64,000 bases of DNA from Macrococcus epidermidis (GTDB taxonomy: Bacteria > Bacillota > Bacilli > Staphylococcales > Staphylococcaceae): the NCBI RefSeq assembly GCF_003259695.1, contig NZ_PZJH01000001.1, forward strand, positions 1-64,000, written 5' to 3'. Under the pieces are notes generated by a model. That model was not told the origin of the DNA, ran no database searches, and worked only from the letters and a program-made list of their open reading frames with translations. How positions within the stretch are numbered: the first letter of the stretch is position 1; every line of letters starts with the position of its first letter. Positions 37,558 to 46,155 of this stretch are shown piece by piece. A program made the position numbers and the translations under genes.

Positions 37558-38196
37558 ATGGCAGATAGAAGTGTAATTATTAAACGTGCAGCTGAGGAAA
37601 TAAAAAGCAATATGTATATTAATTTAGGGATAGGAATGCCTACATTAGTAGCAAACGAAGCAAATGATCGTGTAGAAAATGTATTCTATCAATCAGAAAA
37701 TGGTTTATTAGGAATTGGGCCATACCCTACTGAAGAAGAAGTGGATGCAGATTTAATTAATGCAGGTAAAGAAACGGTTACAGCAGCAAAAGGAGCGGTA
37801 TATTTTGATTCTGCAGAGAGTTTCGGAATGATTCGTGGTGGGCATATTGATTTAGCAATTTTAGGCGGTATGGAAGTGAGTCAATCTGGAGATTTAGCGA
37901 ACTGGATGATACCTAAGAAATTAGTTAAAGGGATGGGTGGTGCGATGGATTTAGTTCACGGTGCTAAAGAAGTTATTGTTGTCATGGAACATATGAATAA
38001 GCATGGTGAATCTAAAGTTAAAAAAGAGTGCAGTCTTCCTTTAACAGGTAAACAAGTCGTCAATAAACTCATTACTGATTTAGCTGTATTTGAATTTGTG
38101 GATGGAAAAATGTATTTAACAGAATTGCTTAACGGAACAACGGAAGAATATTTAAAGGAACATACAGAAGCATCATATGAAATAAATTTTAAGTAA
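37558..38196 (+). CDS. scoB: 3-oxoacid CoA-transferase subunit B
   Basis: Beta subunit, 212 residues, carrying the catalytic Glu in the SENGLLGIGP motif (about residue 47). NLGIGMPTLVAN (about 22-33) is the second signature. The reaction moves CoA to acetoacetate, giving acetoacetyl-CoA for the thiolase of the same operon. Its start codon follows the subunit A stop without a gap, which helps equal production. Confidence 0.95.
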   Translation: MADRSVIIKRAAEEIKSNMYINLGIGMPTLVANEANDRVENVFYQSENGLLGIGPYPTEEEVDADLINAGKETVTAAKGAVYFDSAESFGMIRGGHIDLAILGGMEVSQSGDLANWMIPKKLVKGMGGAMDLVHGAKEVIVVMEHMNKHGESKVKKECSLPLTGKQVVNKLITDLAVFEFVDGKMYLTELLNGTTEEYLKEHTEASYEINFK

Positions 38197-38240
38197 GTTG
38201 ATTAAAGCAAAGGGGCTTGCAAAAGTTAAGGTGGGAATAT

Positions 38241-39653
38241 ATGGATTTAATTATTGTTTTATTAGCACTTGGTTTATTAATGTTTGTAGCATATAAAGGT
38301 TATTCAGTAATATTATTTGCACCACTATGTGCATTATTAGCAGTGTTATTAACTAATCCTCATCATATGCTTCCGTTTTTCTCAGAAGTATTCATGTTGA
38401 AGATGTCAGGCTTTATTAAAAGTTATTTTGCAGTATTCTTATTGGGGGCTATATTTGGTAAGGTCATTGAGCTATCAGGAATTGCAGAGATAATTGCTAA
38501 ATTTATTGTAAGGGTAATTGGTGCTAAAAATGCGATCGCTGCTATAGTTCTATTATGTGCAGTATTAACTTATAGTGGTGTAAGTTTATTCGTCGTAGTA
38601 TTTGCAGTATATCCATTTGCAAAGAAATTATTCCAGGAGGCAAATATCACAAAACGACTTATACCTGGGACAATAGCATTAGGTGCATTTAGTTTTACAA
38701 TGGATGCTTTACCTGGAACACCTCAAATTCAGAATGTTATTCCAACACCGTTCTTTAAAACCGATATATATGCTGCACCAATTTTAGGGGTATTGGGAAG
38801 TATGTTTGTATTGATACTCGGTTTAACGTATCTTGAGTGGAGTAAAAGAAAATCAATTAAAAATGGTGAAGGTTATTACGGTATTAATAATGAAATTGAA
38901 GAAAACGAAGAGAATGTGGAATACGGTGAAGATGTTAAAGGTTTAAAAGTGTTATTAGCGTTTTTACCATTAGTTTTAGTTGCTGTGACAAATAGAGTCT
39001 TAACAACGTATCTACCAAAAATATATGGGGAACAATTTAAATTTGATGGTACAGGTGTGAAAGATACACCACCCATTGAAATTAAGACTGTAATAGCAAT
39101 ATGGTCACTTGAATCCGCTTTATTACTTGGTATCCTAGCGGCAATACTATTTAACTTCAAACGTGTAACTTCTCAGTTTAAAGTTGGTGTAAATGCAGCA
39201 ATCGCAGGTAGTTTATTAGCTGTTATGAACACAGGTGCTGAATATGGATTTGGTGGTGTGATCGCAGCTTTACCAGGATTTAAAATGATAAGTAATGGCA
39301 TTTCTAGTGCTATTGATAACCCATTAATAAATGGTGCAGTTACGACTACAGTTCTAGCGGGGGTAACGGGAAGTGCCTCAGGTGGGATGAGTATTGCATT
39401 AGGTGTAATGGGAGAATCATATGTAAAGATGATTGAAGCGGCAAATATATCACCGGAAGTAATGCACAGAGTCATCTCGATGGCATCTGGAGGTATGGAT
39501 ACTTTACCACATAATGGTGCAGTAATCACATTGCTTGCAGTAACAGGATTAACACATAAGCAATCATATAAAGACATATTTGCAGTAACAATAATTAAAA
39601 CTTTAGCTGTATTCTTTATTATCGGTATTTATAGTTTAACAGGATTAGTATAG
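38241..39653 (+). CDS. GntP family permease
   Basis: Polytopic membrane transporter of 470 residues. The start is set at the ATG behind AAGGTGGG, not the TTG eight codons earlier. GntP/citrate-transporter-like features are TYSGVSLFVVVFAVYPFA (about 110-127), FTMDALPGTPQIQN (about 154-167) and SGGMDTLPHNGAVI (about 414-427). Family members move gluconate or other hydroxy acids with protons. Between CoA-transferase and 3-hydroxybutyrate dehydrogenase genes, 3-hydroxybutyrate is the likely substrate. Confidence 0.85.
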   Translation: MDLIIVLLALGLLMFVAYKGYSVILFAPLCALLAVLLTNPHHMLPFFSEVFMLKMSGFIKSYFAVFLLGAIFGKVIELSGIAEIIAKFIVRVIGAKNAIAAIVLLCAVLTYSGVSLFVVVFAVYPFAKKLFQEANITKRLIPGTIALGAFSFTMDALPGTPQIQNVIPTPFFKTDIYAAPILGVLGSMFVLILGLTYLEWSKRKSIKNGEGYYGINNEIEENEENVEYGEDVKGLKVLLAFLPLVLVAVTNRVLTTYLPKIYGEQFKFDGTGVKDTPPIEIKTVIAIWSLESALLLGILAAILFNFKRVTSQFKVGVNAAIAGSLLAVMNTGAEYGFGGVIAALPGFKMISNGISSAIDNPLINGAVTTTVLAGVTGSASGGMSIALGVMGESYVKMIEAANISPEVMHRVISMASGGMDTLPHNGAVITLLAVTGLTHKQSYKDIFAVTIIKTLAVFFIIGIYSLTGLV

Positions 39654-39665
39654 GAGGAGGAAAAA

Positions 39666-40427
39666 ATGCAGACTGCAATAATTACAGGTGCTGCTTCAGG
39701 TATAGGTTTGGAATTAACGAAAGCTTATATTAACGAAGGTTATAATGTAGTAATGGTGGACATTAATGAAGAAAAACTTAAAAGTGAATCAGCAAACTTT
39801 AATCAAGATCAAGTATTAACAATCAAATGTGATGTCACGAAAGAAGAGGACATAAAAAATGTTGTGGATTCAACTTTGTCTCACTTTGATTCAATCGATG
39901 TATTAATCAATAATGCAGGATTACAGCATGTGAGCATGATAGAAGACTTCCCGAGTGAGAAGTTTGAAATGATGATCAATATTATGCTCGTTGCACCATT
40001 TAAATTTATAAAATACGTTTCACCTATCATGAAGAAACAGAACTATGGCAGAATATTAAATATGAGTTCAATAAATGGTGTTATCGGATTTAGCGGAAAA
40101 AGTGCTTATAATTCAGCTAAGCATGGACTGATCGGTTTAACAAAAGTCGCAGCTTTAGAATTAGCGACAAATGGTATCACTGTAAATGCAATTTGCCCAG
40201 GATACATTGATACACCATTAGTAAGAGGGCAAATGGAAGATCTCGCGAAGACGAGAAATGTCTCAGTAGAACAAGTTTTAGATGAAGTGATCTTCCCGTT
40301 AGTACCTCAAAAGAAATTAATTGATATAAAGGAGATTTGTGATTATTGTATTTTCCTAAGTAAAGAAACAACGACAGCAGTAACAGGGCAAAGTATAATC
40401 ATAGACGGCGGTTATACAGTGCAATAA
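39666..40427 (+). CDS. bdh: 3-hydroxybutyrate dehydrogenase
   Basis: Short-chain dehydrogenase of 253 residues oxidising 3-hydroxybutyrate to acetoacetate with NAD. It has TGAASGIG (residues 7-14), NNAGLQHVSMIEDFP (about 80-94), the catalytic Tyr148 and Lys152 (YNSAK), and CPGYIDTPLVRGQ (about 178-190). GLQHV and the PLVRGQ region are specific to this enzyme among SDRs. AGGAGGAGG ribosome binding site. It delivers the substrate for ScoAB. Confidence 0.92.
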   Translation: MQTAIITGAASGIGLELTKAYINEGYNVVMVDINEEKLKSESANFNQDQVLTIKCDVTKEEDIKNVVDSTLSHFDSIDVLINNAGLQHVSMIEDFPSEKFEMMINIMLVAPFKFIKYVSPIMKKQNYGRILNMSSINGVIGFSGKSAYNSAKHGLIGLTKVAALELATNGITVNAICPGYIDTPLVRGQMEDLAKTRNVSVEQVLDEVIFPLVPQKKLIDIKEICDYCIFLSKETTTAVTGQSIIIDGGYTVQ

Positions 40428-40442
40428 TAATGAGGTGATTAA

Positions 40443-41360
40443 ATGACAGTCACAATATTAGGTGCAGGGATAATGGGTAGAACGATAGCATTGTCCTTTG
40501 CACTAGCGAATATTGATGTGAATTTATATGATGTAACAAACGAAAGTTTAGAGCTTGCTCAAAAGAAGATACTAGAACATTTAGAAATACAAAAAGAATA
40601 CAATTTAGTAGATGACGAAACAAAGATTATGAGTCATATCGATTTTGTAGATAATCTTGAAGAAGCTGTTAAAGAAAGTGAATTTATTATTGAAGCGGTT
40701 CCTGAAGTATTAAAAATTAAGGAAGCATTGTATAGTAAATTGAGTGATCTGTTGACAGAAGATATTATCGTAGCTTCTAACACATCTACATTTAGTCTAG
40801 AGAAATTGCAAAAACTCTATCATTATAAAGATAAAATATGTATTACGCATTACTTCAATCCAGCACATCTTGTACCATTAGTAGAAGTTGTGACAAATTC
40901 AATGACAGAACAAGATATTAGTTTTGTAAAAACATTATTAGAGAAAAGCGGGAAAGAAGTTATTCTTTTAAATCAGGATATCGATGGATTTGTAGTAAAT
41001 AGATTACAAGCAGCACTACTAAGAGAAGCATTTAATCTGGTAGAAAATAATATTGCCTCATTTGAAGACATTGATAAAGCCGTTAAATTTGGTCCGGGGT
41101 TAAGATGGGCATTAAACGGACCGTTTGAAATTGCAGATTTCGGTGGTTTAGATACTTGGGATAAAGTCGTTTCAAATTTATTCCCCGACCTAAGTAACAG
41201 ACAAGATACGCCAGAAAAGCTCATAGAGAAAAATAAGCTTAATGAATTAGGAACAAAGACAGGCAAAGGATTTTATGATTATTCTAAAGTTGATTTAGTT
41301 AATGCAGAAAAAGACCGTGAGAAACAAATGATTGAAATATTGATTACTAAGAATAAATGA
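40443..41360 (+). CDS. hbd: 3-hydroxyacyl-CoA dehydrogenase (3-hydroxybutyryl-CoA type)
   Basis: NAD-dependent enzyme of 305 residues. A Rossmann motif GAGIMGRTIALSF (about 6-18) is followed by the conserved SNTSTFSLEKL (about 115), the catalytic His in THYFNPAHLVPLVE (about 139-152), and a helical C-terminal domain with GPGLRWALNGPFEIADFGGL. It interconverts 3-hydroxybutyryl-CoA and acetoacetyl-CoA. This lets the operon use butyrate-derived CoA esters as well as free ketone bodies. Last gene before a strong terminator. Confidence 0.88.
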   Translation: MTVTILGAGIMGRTIALSFALANIDVNLYDVTNESLELAQKKILEHLEIQKEYNLVDDETKIMSHIDFVDNLEEAVKESEFIIEAVPEVLKIKEALYSKLSDLLTEDIIVASNTSTFSLEKLQKLYHYKDKICITHYFNPAHLVPLVEVVTNSMTEQDISFVKTLLEKSGKEVILLNQDIDGFVVNRLQAALLREAFNLVENNIASFEDIDKAVKFGPGLRWALNGPFEIADFGGLDTWDKVVSNLFPDLSNRQDTPEKLIEKNKLNELGTKTGKGFYDYSKVDLVNAEKDREKQMIEILITKNK

Positions 41361-41393
41361 AAAAATTCCAGATTAAGTTCTGGAATTTTTTGT
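41361..41393 (+). terminator. Terminator of the ketone-body operon
   Basis: Stem AAATTCCAGA/TCTGGAATTT and a T run directly after the last stop codon. Confidence 0.92.
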
Positions 41394-41412
41394 TGGTTAA
41401 TCTTTTTATCAA

Positions 41413-41441
41413 TTGCTAAATGATGGATTATACACTATATT
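41413..41441 (+). promoter_or_regulatory. Promoter shared with the gene at 46796
   Basis: TTGCTA at 41413-41418, 17-bp spacer, TATATT at 41436-41441. The segment 41412-41447 is 31/36 identical, by my count, with 46729-46764 before another B-type secreted gene. Confidence 0.6.
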
Positions 41442-41478
41442 ATAGTTGTTAATGAATAATATTAAAAGGGGACTTGAT

Positions 41479-42051
41479 ATGAAAAAATTGATTACTACGT
41501 TTGTACTAAGTTCATTTGTAGTTAGTGGAATTTCAGTACAAGAAGTTAAAGCAGCTGAGATTAATTGGTTTAGTAAATCTGTTTCTTCAAAAGTAAAAGC
41601 TGGTACATTTGCACCAAATGGTATGAAAATAGGTCAAAAATTTAGTGCTTATGATGGAAAGAAAAATTATTTTATCAATAAAGAAGCTGGAATTATCTCA
41701 ACAGAAGGTAGTCAAGCTTATGCATATTTTCAAATGAATAAACCATTAAATAGCAAAAAGATTTCAGTTATTAGAAACCAAGTATGGAAAAATTCTTCTA
41801 AGAACAGTATAAGAAAATACTATGGAAAACCATTACTAACAGTCAAAAATTTAAAAGCTGATGATGGATACGCATATGCAGAATTTTACAAAAATTATGC
41901 ATTGGTATATTTTAGGAATATTGAGTGGAAATCTTATAAATTGGTTGAGATTCATATATTAAATAACCCAAACAAAGATGTAACGAAAAAATGGGCAAAA
42001 ATTTATAAGGAGTATAGACCGTATTTAAATAATACAAATGCCGTTAAGTAG
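41479..42051 (+). CDS. Secreted protein of the NG-x-K-x-G family (B type)
   Basis: Exported protein of 190 residues; signal peptide MKKLITTFVLSSFVVSG..., cleavage after VKA (about 24). Core motif SKSVSSKVKAGTFAPNGMKI (about 31-50), second motif SIRKYYGKPLLTV (about 115-127), and a Tyr/Lys-rich end. The start at 41479 is behind AAAGGGG. Closest in the window to the proteins at 46796 and 47544, sharing the APNG-x-KIG phrase. Its promoter is nearly identical with that of 46796. Confidence 0.75.
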   Translation: MKKLITTFVLSSFVVSGISVQEVKAAEINWFSKSVSSKVKAGTFAPNGMKIGQKFSAYDGKKNYFINKEAGIISTEGSQAYAYFQMNKPLNSKKISVIRNQVWKNSSKNSIRKYYGKPLLTVKNLKADDGYAYAEFYKNYALVYFRNIEWKSYKLVEIHILNNPNKDVTKKWAKIYKEYRPYLNNTNAVK

Positions 42052-42120
42052 ATCAATATATAGCTGATAAATATTAAAGTATACCAAATAAATCCTGATT
42101 CATTGAGCATTTAAAAACAA

Positions 42121-42172
42121 GAAACGCTGCAAGTTCGGGTAGATATACTCACCCCACTTGCAGCGTTTTTTA
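42121..42172. terminator. Long bidirectional terminator
   Basis: Outer stem AAACGCTGCAAGT/ACTTGCAGCGTTT with an inner GGG/CCC pairing and a T run on the plus side. It lies between converging secreted-protein genes. Confidence 0.85.
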
Positions 42173-42253
42173 TAAAATATAATCCACTCGTACACAAGCC
42201 TTTCTATTGGTTATACGAGAGGAGAAGAATTAATGGTTTTTCGCTGAATCTAT

Positions 42254-42826
42254 TTAATAATCTACTTTATCACTGTTACTAGCAAAGAGGAAGATATCCG
42301 TCACTTTACCTTTTTGATCGAAAGAGAATGATATTTCGCCGTACTTTGTAGGCACAGCTAAGCCTGTAATTTGTGAGTCGTCTGATTGAGTTTTTGTAGC
42401 TACCTGACCAAGGTATGCTTTCTCAATTGTCTGTATTGAAATTTTACCTTTTTTAACTGGTAAATATATGCCGATAATTTTTCCGTCTTTTTTAAATGCA
42501 ACAGTATCGTGTTTTTTCACTAAATATTTCTTATCAAACTTTTTCTTATACTTAAAATCATGATACGCCTTAATTACTGGTTTTAGGTTTGTTTTCCCGA
42601 GCTGTGTTGTTACTTTCCATCCATTAATTGTTACATTACTTTGTTTCACAGCATTAATGAAATGTTTATCTGTTACAAATTGATAGCTATCTCCAGTGTA
42701 ACCGTTCCATTTGTAATAAGGCTTAACTGATTTAGCAGTTGTTGTCTTAGCATCAACGGTTTGCACACCGTTCATAGTCATCAGTAAAGTTGTTGCAATC
42801 CCTAAACTTAATATCGCTTTCTTCAT
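42254..42826 (-). CDS. Divergent secreted protein, probably NG-x-K-x-G family
   Basis: Exported protein of 190 residues; signal peptide MKKAILSLGIATTLLMTMNG, cleavage near VDA-KT. Residues about 58-75 (INAVKQSNVTINGWKVTTQL) preserve the family core in altered form. The C-terminal half forms alternating strands (KYGEISFSFDQKGKVTDIFL) like those seen after the second motif in relatives. The GKP motif is not obvious, so membership is likely but not certain. GAGGGAT ribosome binding site. Monocistronic, convergent with the gene at 41479. Confidence 0.68.
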   Translation of the reverse strand: MKKAILSLGIATTLLMTMNGVQTVDAKTTTAKSVKPYYKWNGYTGDSYQFVTDKHFINAVKQSNVTINGWKVTTQLGKTNLKPVIKAYHDFKYKKKFDKKYLVKKHDTVAFKKDGKIIGIYLPVKKGKISIQTIEKAYLGQVATKTQSDDSQITGLAVPTKYGEISFSFDQKGKVTDIFLFASNSDKVDY

Positions 42827-43016
42827 TATAAATCCCTCTTTTCTGGCGTTTTTTAAACCCTATAATGTTATTTCTATTTTATTATAATACATTTTTTTAC
42901 ATTATGGAATTATTTATCTATTTGAGTATGCTAGTAAAATTATGTTTAATTTCTTGAAAACAATTTATATTTATAGATATAAGTGATAAATGAGGTGTTC
43001 ATATGACTGAAAAAAG

Positions 43017-43202
43017 TTGAATCAAATTTTAGAAAATCAGGAGCGTATTGAAAAACGATTAGAGAATATTGAAATGTTGCTTGTAAATCTTGCAATGTCT
43101 TTCGGTGAAGTTGAAGAATACGTTGATGTGTCATTAAAATATGATTTAATTCAGGAAAAATATGCTAATAATCATTTATTTCAAAATTTTTACGTGACTT
43201 AG
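43017..43202 (+). CDS. Small coiled-coil protein with an apparent N-terminal frameshift
   Basis: The open frame encodes a small helical protein (NQILENQERIEKRLENIEML, then a tail ending FQNFYVT) starting at a TTG. The real start seems to be the ATG at 43003, which has a GAGGTG ribosome binding site. From there translation runs MTEKS and stops, because six A at 43010-43015 put the frames out of register. One more A would give MTEKKLNQILENQ. Possible causes are decay, a sequencing error, transcript slippage on the A run, or a -1 ribosomal shift. Function unknown; short coiled-coil regulators have this look. Confidence 0.5.
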   Translation: MNQILENQERIEKRLENIEMLLVNLAMSFGEVEEYVDVSLKYDLIQEKYANNHLFQNFYVT

Positions 43203-43270
43203 AGGGAGAGATGGATGAAGATCTACCGTTTTAATTGATTGTTATAGAAAATTAACGTAATAAAATATGC

Positions 43271-43276
43271 TATAAT
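43271..43276 (+). promoter_or_regulatory. Extended -10 promoter of the orphan RNA
   Basis: TGCTATAAT (43268-43276), the same nine bases as before the gene at 26528. The -35 region is weak. Confidence 0.55.
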
Positions 43277-43282
43277 ATTTCT

Positions 43283-43440
43283 ATCACTCGTAATTCTTCA
43301 GCAAGCGTGACCCGCATTCGTATGATTGCGACCATAAGCTACGTGTAATCGTAGCCGCCCTGGAGTGGAGGATACATTAATTATATAATTATGCCATAAT
43401 ATAGATAAACACCCTTCAATCAGATTGGAGGGTGTTTTGT
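43283..43440 (+). ncRNA. Putative structured small RNA, family not recognised
   Basis: A GC-rich island in AT-rich surroundings, bracketed by an extended -10 box and a strong terminator, with no gene following on this strand. I see a hairpin GCTACG/CGTAGC (43338-43355), a possible GCAA/TTGC arm with inner GCG/CGC (43301-43329), and a possible closing stem TATCACTC (43282-43289) with GAGTGG and GATA (43363-43374). The length of about 158 nt suits a trans-acting sRNA. The 5' end is estimated. Confidence 0.6.
43410..43440 (+). terminator. Terminator of the orphan RNA
   Basis: Eleven-base stem CACCCTTCAAT/ATTGGAGGGTG with a CAG loop, then TTTTGTTT. It may also serve the leftward lipoprotein gene. 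Confidence 0.85.
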
Positions 43441-43455
43441 TTATTATTATTTGTA

Positions 43456-44022
43456 TTAATAATCAAACTTAGCGAGTTCCTCTTCCATTTGTTCTTCAGT
43501 GAAGATTCCAGCTTCAATCCAGGATTCATACTTTTGTCTCATAATATCCTTTTCAGACATGCCATTTTGCATGTTCACAGAATCTCTGTAACGCTCAGCA
43601 GCATATAATTCGGTCGCTGGTGCCATAGGAATTAATCCTTTATCAACAGCTGATTGGTAAGCTAAAGTCTTTTCTCTTTCACTATAATTATTACTGTAAA
43701 TAATTGCTTCTAATTGTTGCTGTGATTGAACATTATTAACATCTATTTTAGCAGTTTGAGTGGATTGTATTTCTGTAGATGTTCCTTCAGTACTAATGGC
43801 TTCTGTAGTAACAATTTCGCTCGTTGTAATTTCTGTAGTAGATGATTCAGTCGTTGGTTTTTCTGTTGTAGACTTTTCAGTCGTTTCTTTTTTCTTAGTA
43901 ATTTTCTTTTCAGATATATTAATATTTCCCTTTGAATCTTTATTATGCTCTTTTTCTTTATCAGAACTACATCCAGATAACAAAATAGTAAGTGTAAGTG
44001 TAGGTAATAGTATTTTTCGCAT
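43456..44022 (-). CDS. Lipoprotein with Thr/Glu-rich stalk, IIY-NG family
   Basis: Lipoprotein of 188 residues; lipobox LSGC (Cys18). The stalk (about 22-95) contains repeated TTE/STE units. The shared domain follows with LEAIIYSNNYSEREKTLAYQ and KGLIP (about 100-130), and then a helix ending near EEELAKFDY. The start is taken at MRKILLPT; an in-frame ATG seven codons upstream exists, but it would put the ribosome binding site inside the gene. Relatives at 18297 and 27730. Confidence 0.73.
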   Translation of the reverse strand: MRKILLPTLTLTILLSGCSSDKEKEHNKDSKGNINISEKKITKKKETTEKSTTEKPTTESSTTEITTSEIVTTEAISTEGTSTEIQSTQTAKIDVNNVQSQQQLEAIIYSNNYSEREKTLAYQSAVDKGLIPMAPATELYAAERYRDSVNMQNGMSEKDIMRQKYESWIEAGIFTEEQMEEELAKFDY

Positions 44023-44202
44023 ATACTGTTCTCTTCTCCTCATTCATAATTAATAGTGTTTTCAACAACTTAAACTGATAGCTGATGGCATACTTTTTAT
44101 TGTTAAAACTTACTTATGAGCCTCCCAAAAGGGTAAACGATAAAATAATAATATTTATCTTATATTAGCATATTAAAATATTAAAATTAAGGTGTGACCA
44201 CA

Positions 44203-45171
44203 TTGAACAATAAAGAATACAAAACCTATACAATTTCCAGTGACAATATAACAATTGAATTAACAAATCTCGGCGCAATTATGAAAAGAATTTTAGTTCA
44301 ATATAATAAAAAAGAAATAGATATTGTTCTTGGATTTGATAAAGAGCAGGATTACTTCGAAAATGATTCAACTTATTTTGGTGCTGTAATTGGTCGTAAT
44401 GCCAACAGAATAGAAGAGAGTGAGTTTATTTTAGAAGGACACAAGTATCAATTAGAATCAAATGAAGGTGATAATAATCTTCATAGTGGTTCCAGCGGGT
44501 TTCATACTAGAATATGGGACGTTGTATCTCATAATGAACATAGCATCACTTTTTCATTACTTAGTCCTCACTTAGATCAAGGATTTCCTGGGAAATTAAA
44601 GATGGAAGTAACATACGCACTTATTGACGATAATGCGTTAGAAGTGACTTATAAAGGTCAAAGTGACAGATTAACTGTATTTAATCCGACGAACCATAGT
44701 TATTTTAATTTAAATGGGCATGATAGTGGCGACGTTCTACATCACAAGTTATGGCTGAATAGTGATAAATACAGTGAATTAAATGATGAAAGTATTCCAA
44801 CTGGTAAACAGTTAGAAGTGACGGATACGAACATGGACTTTACTAATTTAAGAATGATTTCAGAAGATAAGTCGGATGAATATGATGATAACTTTATTTT
44901 AAATAGTAGTGATATTCATCAGAAAGCTGCAACGCTTATTGGTGATGTTACTGGAATACAAATGGATGTTTATACAAATAGTCCATGTATCCAGCTTTAT
45001 ACGGGAAATGGTCTGGATGATGTACATGGCAAGAATGGTACGGTTTATAACAAACATGCTGGTGTGTGTTTAGAAACACAATTTGAGCCGAATAGTGTAA
45101 ATTCAAATCATCCACCTTTAATTGATGGTAAGCTAGAATATAAAACGATTTATAAGTTTTCGGGATTTTAA
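44203..45171 (+). CDS. galM: Aldose 1-epimerase (mutarotase)
   Basis: Interconverts alpha and beta anomers of aldoses. It has 322 residues. Typical GalM motifs: GRNANRIEESEF (about 65-76), NNLHSGSSGFHTRIWDV (about 89-105), the catalytic His in NPTNHSYFNLNG (about 164-175), and LETQFEPNSVN (about 295-305) with the catalytic Glu. TTG at 44203 lies 8 bases after AAGGTG; a GTG at 44194 overlaps that site and is less likely. It stands alone with its own terminator, and no galactose genes are adjacent. Confidence 0.92.
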   Translation: MNNKEYKTYTISSDNITIELTNLGAIMKRILVQYNKKEIDIVLGFDKEQDYFENDSTYFGAVIGRNANRIEESEFILEGHKYQLESNEGDNNLHSGSSGFHTRIWDVVSHNEHSITFSLLSPHLDQGFPGKLKMEVTYALIDDNALEVTYKGQSDRLTVFNPTNHSYFNLNGHDSGDVLHHKLWLNSDKYSELNDESIPTGKQLEVTDTNMDFTNLRMISEDKSDEYDDNFILNSSDIHQKAATLIGDVTGIQMDVYTNSPCIQLYTGNGLDDVHGKNGTVYNKHAGVCLETQFEPNSVNSNHPPLIDGKLEYKTIYKFSGF

Positions 45172-45255
45172 TATACAGAGCAAGATTCTGAAATATGAGA
45201 TGACTTATTATATAACTGAGGTCTAGTTATAAGAGATTTTCAATTGATAATTTAA

Positions 45256-45288
45256 ACAGAAGTTCCAATTAGGACTTCTGTTTTTTGA
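45256..45288 (+). terminator. Terminator of galM
   Basis: Stem CAGAAGTTCC/GGACTTCTG and TTTTTT. Confidence 0.88.
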
Positions 45289-45434
45289 GTTAAGATACGA
45301 CAATATGATAAATACGATATCTATTGAGAAACAACAATTTATTACTCATTGGTAGAATTATTATAATACTGTTTAATTGACTATAATATGTTAAAATTAA
45401 ATTGAATAAAATTTTGTGTATTGGAGATGTTTAG

Positions 45435-46001
45435 ATGAAAAAATATTTATCTATTTTTGTTACACTTACAGTATTATTAACAGGATGCGGTAATCAAGAG
45501 GAAACTAAACAAGCAGATTCACCTAAAAAAGAAATGTCTCAAAAGAAAGATGAAAAAAGTAAGGCAGAGCAAGCAAAAGAAAAAATTGAACAAAACAAGA
45601 AGAAAGTTAATAGAGAAAAAAGTTCTACTGAAGAATCTATTCAAACACCATCCACTGAATCCCAATCAATAGAACAAAATATCGTAACAACCGAACAGGC
45701 AACCCAGGAAGTTGTTACTCAACAACCTGCAACAATAGAGCAATCGCAAAATAATCAACCGACGGAACAACAAAGAATCGATTTCTGTAAAGGTATTCGT
45801 GGTGGTATTCCTGAAGCTTGTAGAACACCAGCAATCATTGAAGCAGGGAATAAGAAAGGGGCAATTGAAAGACAGGCAATGACAGATTTAGAATCAGGTT
45901 TAATTACTGAAACTGAATATCAACAACGATTACAAGAGGCAACTGAAATTATGAATAAAGCATGGCTTCAGGAATACGGTGTTGATCCATCACAAGGTTA
46001 A
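45435..46001 (+). CDS. Lipoprotein with Lys/Glu and Gln/Thr-rich stalk
   Basis: Lipoprotein of 188 residues; lipobox LTGC (Cys18). A Lys/Glu-rich segment (about 22-65) and a Gln/Thr/Ser-rich segment (about 66-115) form a stalk. The C-terminal domain (about 116-188) has two Cys (DFCKGIRGG and EACRTPAI) that could form a disulfide, then helices with TETEYQQRLQEATEIM. The stalk is like those of the IIY-NG lipoproteins, but the end domain is different. Monocistronic, GGAG ribosome binding site. Confidence 0.72.
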   Translation: MKKYLSIFVTLTVLLTGCGNQEETKQADSPKKEMSQKKDEKSKAEQAKEKIEQNKKKVNREKSSTEESIQTPSTESQSIEQNIVTTEQATQEVVTQQPATIEQSQNNQPTEQQRIDFCKGIRGGIPEACRTPAIIEAGNKKGAIERQAMTDLESGLITETEYQQRLQEATEIMNKAWLQEYGVDPSQG

Positions 46002-46017
46002 CTTAAATATGTTAGTG

Positions 46018-46053
46018 AAAGAGATGATAGGAGATTGAATCATCTCTTTTTTT
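46018..46053 (+). terminator. Terminator of the lipoprotein gene
   Basis: Stem AAGAGATGAT/ATCATCTCTT and a T run. Confidence 0.9.
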
Positions 46054-46155
46054 ATTGAATTTTTCTATAACCTTAAATTTATCTTAATAATCTTACAGAT
46101 CTAATATTTATCACAAGGATCATGATATGATGAGCGTATGATTAGGAGGGATATT

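Noticed and set aside
43283-43374. ZTP riboswitch
   Set aside because: Only short pieces resemble the consensus, the pseudoknot partners are not convincing, and no purine or folate gene follows on the strand.
43760-44053. Plus-strand frame with Val/Ser-rich translation
   Set aside because: It is the complement of the Thr/Glu-rich stalk of the lipoprotein gene at 43456; repeats create the open frame. The same holds for 18278-18565.
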